From Armatimonas rosea (lineage in GTDB: Bacteria > Armatimonadota > Armatimonadia > Armatimonadales > Armatimonadaceae), in the NCBI RefSeq assembly GCF_014202505.1, contig NZ_JACHGW010000009.1, positions 1 to 64,000 of the forward strand: a DNA stretch of 64,000 bases, read 5' to 3'. The translations under genes were made by a program, and so were the position numbers. Shown here piece after piece: positions 42,124-49,316 of this stretch (the first letter of the stretch is position 1; each line of letters opens with the position of its first letter). The notes under the pieces were generated by a model that worked only from the letters and a program-made list of their open reading frames with translations, did no database searches and was not told the origin of the DNA.

Positions 42124-42795
42124 CTATTGTTTTTTCAGAAGTGTCGCCAGGCGGATCAGATCGTCTTCCGTAATGTCAATAAACGAATCGAGAGAGCGGA
42201 TTGCCTCCAGTACCTGCGCGTGCTCTTGCTCGGATGTTACGCTCACCGGAAGCTCCTTGAGGCGGTTCAGGGTAGCCGGGTAGCGCCTCCAGCGGAAAGC
42301 CCCATTCAGGACAATGGCGAGCAGTACCATCACCACTGCGTTAAGGAGAACCGGTGCTAGGACAAAACGAAACCCGAGTTGGTGAATCGCATTTCCTCCC
42401 ATCACAGCAGTAAACGCCGTCGCTCCGCCGGGAGGATGAACGCACTTAAGCTGGAGCATCGCCCCGATTGAGAGTCCGACCGCGCAGGCAACGGCCAGGG
42501 GGGCGTACCCAATATAGCGTCCACAAGCCACCCCGATCAGGGCAGAGACGACATGCCCCGCCACAACCGGCCATGGCTGAGACAGCGGTCCGTGCGGCAC
42601 AGCAAAAAGCAAAACTGCACTCGCTCCGGTCGAGGCGATAACAGGTACAGCTCCCTCAGTGGGAAGTATCCATAGGGAGAACAGAGTTACGAGAAAGACC
42701 GCAAGCCCACCCCCGATAAGGGCAATGCCCTTTTCCAGAGGGCTGACTTCGACCAGCTCGACACCGAGCCATCGTAGCGTATGTTTCAAAAGCAT
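42124..42795 (-). CDS. HPP-family integral membrane protein (copy 2)
   Basis: 223 residues, closely similar along the whole length to the copy at 18975-19685 (shared LKCVHPPGGATAFTAVMGG, VIASTGASAVLLFAVPHGPLSQPWPV and the tail SLDSFIDITEDDLIRL). The family has been connected with nitrite transport in plastids. It ends about 105 bp upstream of ric, in the same direction, and has its own copy of the 19-bp upstream motif. The upstream sequence GTATGATTT is conserved between both copies. Confidence 0.9.
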   Translation of the reverse strand: MLLKHTLRWLGVELVEVSPLEKGIALIGGGLAVFLVTLFSLWILPTEGAVPVIASTGASAVLLFAVPHGPLSQPWPVVAGHVVSALIGVACGRYIGYAPLAVACAVGLSIGAMLQLKCVHPPGGATAFTAVMGGNAIHQLGFRFVLAPVLLNAVVMVLLAIVLNGAFRWRRYPATLNRLKELPVSVTSEQEHAQVLEAIRSLDSFIDITEDDLIRLATLLKKQ

Positions 42796-42811
42796 AGTGA
42801 TCTCAGACAGT

Positions 42812-42830
42812 AAATCATACCTACTTGTCC
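42812..42830 (-). promoter_or_regulatory. GGACA-N9-GATTT motif upstream of HPP copy 2
   Basis: On the minus strand: GGACAAGTAGGTATGATTT, ending 16 bp before the start codon, at nearly the same distance as in HPP copy 1. Confidence 0.5.
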
Positions 42831-42939
42831 GATTTTCTGCTGCTACTAGTGAAATATTCCGAGCATGCTTAGGACACTTTGGCTGCGGTCACCTCGTGCC
42901 AAATAATGGTTCCTTTTCCGTTACATTTTCCGCGGGGAT

Positions 42940-43089
42940 CTACAGCCCGGTAGCTCGTGCTGGCTCCAGAAGCGCCAAGAGATCGGAGCGCTGGATCAAG
43001 ACCTTTCGTAGCCCAGCCACACGAAACGACTTCAGCGTGCCCTGACGGATGTACGAGCGGATCGAGGAGGTATAGAGTACTGGCGTTTC
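42940..43089 (-). pseudogene. Excisionase-like HTH fragment without start codon
   Basis: A frame on the minus strand encodes SSIRSYIRQGTLKSFRVAG and RKVLIQRSDLLALLEPARATGL before a stop, the pattern of a small excisionase/HTH_17 DNA-binding domain (helix-turn-helix plus wing, then S-D-L-L-A-L-L). An in-frame TAA stands 49 codons upstream and no ATG, GTG or TTG lies between, so the 5' end is missing. It lies in the 498-bp stretch between HPP copy 2 and the next gene, at the probable left edge of the mobile region. Confidence 0.5.
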
Positions 43090-43135
43090 TTACTCCTGCG
43101 CACTGGCGCGGGACTCAAACTATGCCACCAGATTT

Positions 43136-43176
43136 GTTCGCCCCCCAATGAGGAATTGGTTCGCCTGCAATGAGGA
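43136..43176 (+). repeat. Two imperfect direct repeats, 23-bp period
   Basis: GTTCGCCCCCCAATGAGGA (43136-43154) and GTTCGCCTGCAATGAGGA (43159-43176) are nearly the same and lie 23 bp apart. They sit in the gene-free stretch 42796-43293 near the possible border of the mobile region. Confidence 0.6.
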
Positions 43177-43200
43177 CGGAACAAACCACGCAAAAAGTAG

Positions 43201-43221
43201 CGTGCGTTGACGCAACGCACG
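43201..43221. repeat. Perfect inverted repeat CGTGCGTTG-ACG-CAACGCACG
   Basis: Two perfect 9-bp arms around ACG, about 70 bp before the start of the HTH gene at 43294. It could be an operator for that regulator; no U-run follows, so a terminator is less likely. Confidence 0.55.
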
Positions 43222-43293
43222 TTGCCCACACAGGCAAGGGCAAGGCATCATGAAAAAGCCACGCGCGGCACTCTCAACCCTAAATTCACTCCT

Positions 43294-43779
43294 ATGAAAC
43301 GGTACTCCGTAGTATCGTCGTCGGGGGTCGGCAACCGACTCCGGGCCTGTCTTACCCATGTCCCCTGGTACAGCACAGACGGCTATACCCGTCTCGCAAC
43401 AGATGTAGGCGTCGCACGCTCAACCATTGTCCGCCTCGCCAGCGGTACCCAGTGCCCTTCCTTCAAGTTAGCGCAAGCCGTCACCGATGCTATCTCTAGG
43501 AGATCGGGACAGCCCATCGATATCGGAGAGATTTTCACACTGGATGGCACCTATCCCACGGGCTCTACTTGCTGGCTTTTCGACTGCGGCGGATGCTTCC
43601 CCCCAGAAGCATGGAACGAGCAGACGTGCGAATTGCACGAACACTGGAAAAACCAAGACCCCGGCCAGTGGTGCACCTGTCCGGTACGCAGAGGCTTCAG
43701 ACCCTCGCTTACCGATAAAGAATTCGCTCTTAGGGAAATCTCCAAAGCACTGCCCACTACCGGGGTTCTTCTTTCTTAG
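43294..43779 (+). CDS. HTH regulator with Cys-rich C-terminal part
   Basis: 161 residues from ATG 43294. The first half is a lambda-repressor-like helix-turn-helix (DGYTRLATDVGVARSTIVRLASGTQCPS, then IDIGEIF). The second half has six closely spaced cysteines (CWLFDCGGC, QTCELHEHW, QWCTCP), which may bind zinc or an Fe-S cluster. The open frame extends 29 codons upstream, but those run through the inverted repeat at 43201 and are not HTH-like. Likely the first regulator of the mobile region. Confidence 0.7.
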   Translation: MKRYSVVSSSGVGNRLRACLTHVPWYSTDGYTRLATDVGVARSTIVRLASGTQCPSFKLAQAVTDAISRRSGQPIDIGEIFTLDGTYPTGSTCWLFDCGGCFPPEAWNEQTCELHEHWKNQDPGQWCTCPVRRGFRPSLTDKEFALREISKALPTTGVLLS

Positions 43780-43856
43780 CAGACCGAAAAGTAAAAAGAA
43801 AGCAAAACGGCTCCTTTTACAATTCACCACAGCTTACTATTCAACACAACTCCCCT

Positions 43857-44513
43857 ATGAGATATCTCTCTCAAACCACCTCGCCCTCGGAGACACTTCT
43901 CGAGCGGCTCAGGCAGCTTCCCTTCGATGCCTTTACCCTGACTATCGCAAGTCTTTTGGACAAACTCGGCTACCAGGATATACAACCCGCTGGCAGAACC
44001 GACTGGAAAGGTCGAAATCGGGCAGGCGGGGTAGACCTCACCGCAACCTATGTCAGCGCGGCGGGAAAGCGAAGTATCGCCTTTCAGCTCAAGCAGTTCC
44101 AGCCGAATCAGCGCCTTTTCCAGAGAGCCGTGGACGAGCTACGCGGGGTTTGCCTTCGCCAAGGAGCTGCCGAGGGTATGCTCATCACCACATCGGGTTA
44201 CTCCCCCACCATCACCGGCACCCAGGGCATGGTCGCGCCGCTTTACCTCATGAGCGGCGAGGAGCTGGCATTGCTACTACGCCAGTACCGAATCGGCGTC
44301 ACGAAAGGTGGCAAGCTCGACGAGGACTTCTTCAAGGGTTTGGAGCGAAAGAGCCAGGGAAACCGGCCTGGAGTCCCGATGAAGGAGAAGCCAGATCAAG
44401 TCAAGGGCAAATATGACGGAGACCTCGTTGTTACCGTCTCCCTTCGACAGAATCGATCTTCGCTATGGCGAAGACCTGCCTTACGGCAAGATCCATCCGA
44501 CCAACCATTTTGA
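43857..44513 (+). CDS. Mrr-type restriction endonuclease domain protein
   Basis: 218 residues. The segment from 22 to 130 has the Mrr-catalytic pattern: FDAFTLTIASLLDKLGYQDI, GGVDLTA (catalytic Asp), AFQLKQF (Q-x-K), and AVDELRGVCLRQGAAEGMLITTSGYS. It is a PD-(D/E)XK nuclease fold, here without the N-terminal winged helix of E. coli Mrr. Such nucleases cut modified DNA. The C-terminal 60 residues are not conserved in appearance. It is the first gene of a coupled group that also has two DNA methyltransferase genes. Confidence 0.8.
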   Translation: MRYLSQTTSPSETLLERLRQLPFDAFTLTIASLLDKLGYQDIQPAGRTDWKGRNRAGGVDLTATYVSAAGKRSIAFQLKQFQPNQRLFQRAVDELRGVCLRQGAAEGMLITTSGYSPTITGTQGMVAPLYLMSGEELALLLRQYRIGVTKGGKLDEDFFKGLERKSQGNRPGVPMKEKPDQVKGKYDGDLVVTVSLRQNRSSLWRRPALRQDPSDQPF

Positions 44514-44527
44514 TCAGGGAGGACACC

Positions 44528-45055
44528 TTGACCTGGAGAACTCACCTAGCTGGAGGACTGGCAACTCTCTGGCTACTCAAACCATTCGTACCTATAGAGA
44601 GCATAGGCCTGCTTTCTATCGCGGCAGGGCTGGGAGCATTGTTGCCTGACCTCGATGCCAGAGAATCGCGCATCAAGAACCTCACACTCGGCACGGGGAT
44701 CGCACCCTTTGCGCTGCCTGCCTTCGCGCTGCACCGCCTACTAGGACATCGCGGACTACTTCACTCACTGCTCGGCCTTGTGCTCACCGGGCTAGTCGTT
44801 GGTCTCCCCATCGCACTCTACCTGGAGCCTGAAGCCGCCATCGCGTTGCTGCTGGGTTACGCAAGCCACCTCGCCCTTGACGGAGCAACCAAAGCAGGTA
44901 TCCCTCTCTGGTTTCCAAGTCGTCGGCGCGTTCACTTGCTCCCGCCAAAACTTAGGATTACCACCGGCTCTGAGCCCGAGGACATCGTCCTGGCACTCCT
45001 CGCCATGACTGCAATAGCCGTCCTGCTCACTTCCTTACAACCTCCAGTAGTATGA
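44528..45055 (+). CDS. YdjM-like membrane-bound metal-dependent hydrolase (DUF457)
   Basis: 175 residues from a TTG at 44528, with GGGAGG 5-6 bp upstream; this start gives the family's usual beginning (M/L)TWRTHLAGG. The following features fit YdjM/DUF457: GALLPDLDARESRI, GHRGLLHSL and GYASHLALDGATKAGIPLWFP, with histidines and aspartates for metal ions between four membrane helices. In E. coli ydjM is LexA-regulated; its substrate is not known. Homologues are common in phages and mobile elements. It overlaps the methyltransferase gene by 4 bp. Confidence 0.82.
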   Translation: MTWRTHLAGGLATLWLLKPFVPIESIGLLSIAAGLGALLPDLDARESRIKNLTLGTGIAPFALPAFALHRLLGHRGLLHSLLGLVLTGLVVGLPIALYLEPEAAIALLLGYASHLALDGATKAGIPLWFPSRRRVHLLPPKLRITTGSEPEDIVLALLAMTAIAVLLTSLQPPVV

Positions 45056-45894
45056 CCAATGCCGATTGGGCGATTTACAACCACTCCTGCCAGACGATGC
45101 CAGAGTTGCTCGGCGACTCAATTGACCTTATCGTCACCAGCCCGCCCTACTGGATACAGCCAAACGACTCCCTTATGGAGCCCGCGCTGCTCAGAGAAAC
45201 CCACGGCGGCACCCCGCAGAGCTACGAGAGCCTGCTGGAGCTGCTGACAAGCTGCTTTGCTGAAGCCTTCCGCGTCCTCAAGCCCGGAGGACATGCCGCC
45301 ATCAATGTCGCCTCCACACGAGAGAAAGGAGTCCTCAGGCCGCTTCCCGCCGATCTGACAATCCGGCTACTGAACCTAGGATTCCAGCTCAAGGAGGAGC
45401 TTATCTGGCGGCGCTGGAGAGCCTACGACAGGCGAGCTGGCACCCTGATCCAGAAGCCTTATCCTGGCTACTACTTCCCCAACAAGAACCACGAGTGGCT
45501 CCTCATCTTCCAGAAGCCCGGCCCTGGCATCTACGAGGGGCGCACGCTTCAGGAGCGCGAGGCGAGCCGCCTTCAGACCGGGCCGCTCTACGTCTTCGAG
45601 ATCGCAAGCTCGGTCTGGAATATCTTGCCTATTCCACCCGCCAGCAAGGAGATTCACCCTTGCCCATTTCCTGATGAGCTGCCCGCACGTCTCATTGAGC
45701 TCTACAGCTACAAGGATGACCTAGTGCTCGATCCATTCACGGGCAGTGGCACAACGGGCAAGGCGGCTCACCATCTCGGACGGCGCTTCGTGGGCTACGA
45801 GATAAACCCCGAGTTCATCCCTCTCGCCACAGAGCGAAAGAGCCAGCCCCTAATCCGCCAGCGCCACAGCGCCTACTACAAAACCATTCGCTAA
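45052..45894 (+). CDS. DNA methyltransferase, beta class, probable N4-cytosine type
   Basis: 280 residues. Motif IV is TSPPYW (near residue 30), as in N4-cytosine enzymes; motif I, VLDPFTGSGTT, comes after it near residue 225, followed by RRFVGYEINPEF. The order IV before I defines the beta class. It lies in one operon with an Mrr-type nuclease and another methyltransferase. It may protect the element from host restriction or belong to a restriction pair with the Mrr protein; the sequence does not decide this. Confidence 0.88.
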   Translation: MTNADWAIYNHSCQTMPELLGDSIDLIVTSPPYWIQPNDSLMEPALLRETHGGTPQSYESLLELLTSCFAEAFRVLKPGGHAAINVASTREKGVLRPLPADLTIRLLNLGFQLKEELIWRRWRAYDRRAGTLIQKPYPGYYFPNKNHEWLLIFQKPGPGIYEGRTLQEREASRLQTGPLYVFEIASSVWNILPIPPASKEIHPCPFPDELPARLIELYSYKDDLVLDPFTGSGTTGKAAHHLGRRFVGYEINPEFIPLATERKSQPLIRQRHSAYYKTIR

Positions 45895-45905
45895 ATCATT
45901 TCATC

Positions 45906-46103
45906 ATGACCACTACTACAACTGATCAATCACGCGAGGCGACCTTCTACGTTGCTCGCTGCGACGAGCTTGTCCGTCTACTCCTTCGCCTTCTCGAAGG
46001 AGCTACCCGTCCCCAAACCCTCCGCTTCGCCGACCGACAGCGCCTCAAGCGACTCCTGAGGCGGCTCCAGGAAGGCATCCAGCAGCTAACTATCACTTTA
46101 TGA
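45906..46103 (+). CDS. Small unknown helical protein
   Basis: 65 residues; starts with a run of threonines and then is all helical and rich in Arg and Leu (CDELVRLLLRLLEG, RLKRLLRRLQEGIQQL). No ribosome-binding site is obvious. Its stop codon overlaps the next start (ATGA), and it stands 11 bp after the methyltransferase gene, so a real gene is likely. I do not recognise it. Confidence 0.6.
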   Translation: MTTTTTDQSREATFYVARCDELVRLLLRLLEGATRPQTLRFADRQRLKRLLRRLQEGIQQLTITL

Positions 46104-46984
46104 ACAGCACTCCTTCTACAACTACCACTCCTTTTGTCATTGAACACCGTCAGGCTGATCAGGGTGGGCGGCGCTTTGTCCCAGAGGCAAAGCTTTTGCT
46201 CGCTCCCACTCTCCGCACATCAGGACTGCTCACAGAGCTCCCTGACGGTGCAGCACGACCACTGTTGACTCTACTGAGCTTCCTAACACCAAACGGAGAT
46301 ATCCATCCCACGATCCACGAGATCGCCGAGGTGCTGGGTATCTCGGCGGGCAGTGTCCGTGACTTTATGGAACCCCTTACACAACTCCACTGGCAGGGCG
46401 CACCGCTGGCCATCCCACTACTCAGGGAGAGCGGGATGGACGGATATATGCTCTCGCCAAAGGCCGCAGTCCATGTCCACAAGGTCATTCTAAATGCTCA
46501 CCTTGAGGAGACCGGGGAGCCAGTCCCTGAGCCACTGAGCTACGTTCCAGCAGGACGCGAGGCCATTATCGCCGCCAGCCGTGCCAAGTACGCAAGGCCA
46601 CGGGCAGAGGTCGAACGAGAGATTGAGGAGGCATTAGGACACGATCCACGAGAGGCCGATGCTTCGCCCGAGGGTGAGGCTCGCAGGCGGCTCTACAGCC
46701 TAGGCGTGCCCCGTGAGGAGATAGAAGGCCTACTCACCGAGCATAGCGCCCAAGAAGCGCTCCAGCAACTTGACTGGCTCCCACTGCGCGGAGCAAAGTC
46801 GCCGGCTCGCTTTGTCGTGGCAGCGATCCGGGGGCACTACGAACCACCCACGGGTTATCCGTCGCCCGAGCAGGCCAGCGCAGATGATCCAAAGCCGAGC
46901 GCAGATGATCCAAAGCCGGTGGACGTTACAACGACCGTCGAGGTGTCCGAAGACCTCCCCGACATTCGCTGGGATTTGCAATGA
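46100..46984 (+). CDS. Winged-helix replication-type protein
   Basis: 294 residues. A helix-turn-helix lies around HPTIHEIAEVLGISAGSVRDFMEPL (about 72-95), in the style of plasmid and phage replication or DnaD-like proteins. The C-terminal part is helical and acidic and contains a tandem duplication (SADDPKP twice). It overlaps both neighbours by 4 bp. A role in replication of the element is inferred from the domain style and from the neighbouring protein; no catalytic motif is visible. Confidence 0.6.
   Translation: MNSTPSTTTTPFVIEHRQADQGGRRFVPEAKLLLAPTLRTSGLLTELPDGAARPLLTLLSFLTPNGDIHPTIHEIAEVLGISAGSVRDFMEPLTQLHWQGAPLAIPLLRESGMDGYMLSPKAAVHVHKVILNAHLEETGEPVPEPLSYVPAGREAIIAASRAKYARPRAEVEREIEEALGHDPREADASPEGEARRRLYSLGVPREEIEGLLTEHSAQEALQQLDWLPLRGAKSPARFVVAAIRGHYEPPTGYPSPEQASADDPKPSADDPKPVDVTTTVEVSEDLPDIRWDLQ
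46877..46918 (+). repeat. Tandem 21-bp duplication
   Basis: The unit from 46877 to 46897 (AGCGCAGATGATCCAAAGCC plus G) is repeated exactly at 46898-46918, in frame within the winged-helix gene, duplicating SADDPKP. It may be recent slippage. Confidence 0.9.
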
Positions 46985-47505
46985 GCGAGAAGGAGGTTTC
47001 TATTCCAAGCACGATTCTGGATAGATGGCTGCCCCGGCTCAAAGACACGGAGCTTCGCCTCCTCCTGATCGTCGCACGACAAACGGTGGGACGTGGCGGC
47101 AAACCCGCTGACTGGCTCTCCCACTCGCAGCTGAAGGCACGCACGGGACGGGCTAGCGAAGCGGTCTCGGCAGCAGTTGACTCCCTAATCCAGAAGGGGC
47201 TACTGGAGGTATTTACAGTCACAGGGGAGCGCCTCCCGACCCCAGAGGCTCGCCGCTTCCATCGGGGAGTCTTGCTCTACCGACTCTCATCAATGGCCGA
47301 TAAAGCCGACCGTGCAGTCGATAAATCGAAAACTACGGAAGATATATATTCTTCTCTCCGTAGTCTTCGATTTCCGAAAACAGAAGGTGGTCAGGAAGAA
47401 GTAGGAAGCACCAGATCGGAAGATATAGAGCATGCCAAGCAGCAGATCCGGGAGCGGCTCCAAGGTCTAAAACCTCTCACGAGTCGCGCAAGGAGGGAGC
47501 GATGA
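46981..47505 (+). CDS. Replication protein O-like winged-helix protein
   Basis: 174 residues. The beginning (VSIPSTILDRWLPRLKDTELRLLLIVARQTVGRG, then WLSHSQLKARTGRASEAVSAAVDSLIQKGLLEV) has the pattern of the N-terminal DNA-binding domain of phage replication protein O and similar initiators: a proline start, a long helix, an iarkTxG motif and a winged helix. The rest is polar and probably disordered. It overlaps the next methyltransferase gene by 4 bp. Confidence 0.65.
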   Translation: MSEKEVSIPSTILDRWLPRLKDTELRLLLIVARQTVGRGGKPADWLSHSQLKARTGRASEAVSAAVDSLIQKGLLEVFTVTGERLPTPEARRFHRGVLLYRLSSMADKADRAVDKSKTTEDIYSSLRSLRFPKTEGGQEEVGSTRSEDIEHAKQQIRERLQGLKPLTSRARRER

Positions 47506-48269
47506 GGGACACGCAGGGGGGAATCCGTGACCGGCTTCTCCACGGCGACGCGCTAGAGATACTGCCAACCTTCAAGTCCGAAACCTTCGATGCCATCGTG
47601 ACCGACCCACCCTACTGCTCGGGAGGGATGACCATGAGCGAGAGAGCCAGGCCCGCCAGCGTCAAGTACATGCAGAGCCGACAGAAGACGACCTGGCCGG
47701 ACTTTGAGGGCGAGAGCATGGACCAAAACGCATGGGCGCAGTGGACCTATCGCTGGCTCAAGGAATGCAAGCGGGTGGCAAAGGAAGGTGCCCCCATCGT
47801 TATCTTCATAGACTGGAGGCAGCTCCCTTTGCTCACCACGCTCCTGCAATGGGCGGGGTGGCGCTGGCTGGGAGTCGCTGTCTGGGACAAGACACCAGCA
47901 TGCAGGCCGCAGATGGGGAGGTTCGCTGCCCAGGCCGAGTACATCGTCTGGGGAGCGAAAGGGCGGCTTCCTACGCGGCGACACGTAGGAACGCTACCTG
48001 GGGTATTTCGTTATAGGGTTGAAGTACCAGGTGTGAAGCTTCATATGACGGGCAAGCCACTCGCACTCATGGAAGAGCTGCTCCAGATCGTCGAGCCAAG
48101 CGGCACTATCCTTGATCCCTTCGCCGGGTCAGGTACTACCCTCCTTGCCGCACGAAACTGTGGGCTTTGCTACGTTGGCATCGAAGCAAGCCGAGCCTAC
48201 TACCAGATCGCAACGGAGCGACTGAGCGGTAATCCCCCTATTCGATATGATAATGCCTCTGGGCGATGA
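47502..48269 (+). CDS. DNA methyltransferase, beta class, probable N6-adenine type
   Basis: 255 residues. Motif IV is TDPPYCSGG (about 37-45) and motif I is TILDPFAGSGTTLLAARNCG (about 205-224), again order IV before I. DPPY points to adenine as target. Phage-type enzymes of this kind often lack a restriction partner. It overlaps the replication-type gene before it and the unknown gene after it. Confidence 0.88.
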   Translation: MRDTQGGIRDRLLHGDALEILPTFKSETFDAIVTDPPYCSGGMTMSERARPASVKYMQSRQKTTWPDFEGESMDQNAWAQWTYRWLKECKRVAKEGAPIVIFIDWRQLPLLTTLLQWAGWRWLGVAVWDKTPACRPQMGRFAAQAEYIVWGAKGRLPTRRHVGTLPGVFRYRVEVPGVKLHMTGKPLALMEELLQIVEPSGTILDPFAGSGTTLLAARNCGLCYVGIEASRAYYQIATERLSGNPPIRYDNASGR

Positions 48270-48718
48270 TGGCGCAGGCGCAGCGTGGCATCTGGCACGC
48301 TACCAAGGACGGCGACCCAGCAGGGCTGGCGCTCTACCTGCGCCACTACAGCTCTCGCAGGCGCTCGTCCAAAACGCGACTTCCGCTGTTTGTCGGGCCT
48401 GGTGAGAAGCTCGTCCTCCTGTCGCAAAAAGGCGATGCGGTCTTTGCTTGGCGCAGGATGCTCTACAGTCAGGACGGCCAGAGCGGGGTCTGCTGCGCCG
48501 TATTTCGCAACGAGGGCAGGTATCGCTCTAGCCGCCTGATCCGTGAGGCGATGCACCTGGCTTGGAGACGCTGGCCGGGTGAGCGACTCTATACCTACGT
48601 TGATCCTGCCAGAGTCCGTAGCGTGAATCCAGGGTGCTGCTTCAAGAGAGCGGGCTGGAAAACCTGTGGGAAATCGCTCCGGGGACTGATCGTGCTGGAA
48701 GTAAAATCGCACACATAA
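48266..48718 (+). CDS. Phage-type conserved protein of unknown function
   Basis: 150 residues. It has the pattern RHYSSRR, LFVGPGEKLVLLSQKGDAVFAWRR, GVCCAVFRNEGRYRSSRLIREA, GERLYTYVDPARVRSVNPGCCFKRAGWK, which I recognise from small hypothetical proteins in phages and mobile elements; some resemblance to a GNAT-like fold is possible. Nothing catalytic can be named. Last gene of the coupled rightward operon; it is followed directly by a strong hairpin. Confidence 0.7.
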   Translation: MMAQAQRGIWHATKDGDPAGLALYLRHYSSRRRSSKTRLPLFVGPGEKLVLLSQKGDAVFAWRRMLYSQDGQSGVCCAVFRNEGRYRSSRLIREAMHLAWRRWPGERLYTYVDPARVRSVNPGCCFKRAGWKTCGKSLRGLIVLEVKSHT

Positions 48719-48720
48719 AA

Positions 48721-48750
48721 TGCCGCTCTCTCGGTCTCGAGAGAGCGGCA
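48721..48750. terminator. Strong hairpin ending the rightward operon
   Basis: A 13-bp perfect stem (TGCCGCTCTCTCG and CGAGAGAGCGGCA) with a GTCT loop begins 2 bp after the last gene. It is followed by TAGCCAGC and not by a U-run, so it may slow, protect or terminate the transcript. Confidence 0.75.
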
Positions 48751-48961
48751 TAGCCAGCTAACACCCCCCTATTATTATTCTTTCCCAACATAACAATAGC
48801 AAGACGATAAATCTATGTCAAGTACCTTTGGCACATCGAAATAGTGGAGAAATCGGCTCTCAGAAGACGAAAAAATTGGGCGAAGAAGACGCAGCGTCTA
48901 AAAGCGTGGATCGGGCGGCGGTTATGCCGCCCGATTCGCTTGACAGTCTCAGCGAGTTGCG

Positions 48962-49111
48962 TTACTGTCGTGAGGAGCGTTTTCCTTTCCGGGTTTGCGC
49001 TCTTTTTTGTTTCCCTGCGGTGAGGAACCAGTCGGTCATCCGGGGATCCGTGATGGCGAAGATCAGGCTCAGCATAGCCGCCGAGGAAACGAGAGTGATG
49101 GTGTTCTCCAT
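48962..49111 (-). CDS. Small 49-residue protein with one hydrophobic segment
   Basis: The frame encodes MENTITLVSSAAMLSLIFAI, then a short polar part and a strongly basic tail (KQKRAQTRKGKRSSRQ). One short hydrophobic helix lies at about 7-20. A good sigma-70-type promoter on the same strand (49176-49203) would start transcription about 58 bp before the ATG. No clear ribosome-binding site is visible. The overlapping plus-strand frame at 48828-49124 is less convincing. Around it, 48751-48961 and 49112-49175 hold no gene. Confidence 0.42.
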   Translation of the reverse strand: MENTITLVSSAAMLSLIFAITDPRMTDWFLTAGKQKRAQTRKGKRSSRQ

Positions 49112-49175
49112 TTCGTCTTGTTAAGGTGCTTTTGGAATTTCTTCCTGAATGATCGACCTGTCATTCAGTACTTAT

Positions 49176-49203
49176 ATAATAGCATTATTGCTATTGAAGT
49201 CAA
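49176..49203 (-). promoter_or_regulatory. Leftward promoter with palindromic operator
   Basis: On the minus strand: TTGACT (49198-49203), 16 bp, TATTAT (49176-49181). The spacer carries ATAGCA-ATAA-TGCTAT, a palindrome also present, with one change, in the divergent promoter. It would drive the 49-residue protein. Confidence 0.6.
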
Positions 49204-49261
49204 GCATTTAATACACACTGAAATTCGTAATTATCAGGTTAAAATTCATCGATAATTTCAG

Positions 49262-49289
49262 TTGACAATAATAACAATAATGCTATTAT
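49262..49289 (+). promoter_or_regulatory. Rightward promoter with the same operator
   Basis: TTGACA (49262-49267), 16 bp, TATTAT (49284-49289). The spacer reads ATAACA-ATAA-TGCTAT, nearly the palindrome of the leftward promoter. It would drive the XRE regulator gene that starts at 49317, which suggests autoregulation. Confidence 0.65.
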
Positions 49290-49316
49290 TGATTCAACAA
49301 CAATTTTCATCACTTT

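Noticed and set aside
43097-43130. tRNA-like string (GTTTGAGTCCCGCGCC on the minus strand)
   Set aside because: It resembles a T-arm, but neither the five-base stems nor an anticodon arm can be formed, so it is not called as a tRNA or att site.
48828-49124. 98-codon plus-strand frame in the gap before the XRE gene
   Set aside because: Composition is not protein-like, no ribosome-binding site, and it runs opposite to a frame that has a promoter on its own strand.
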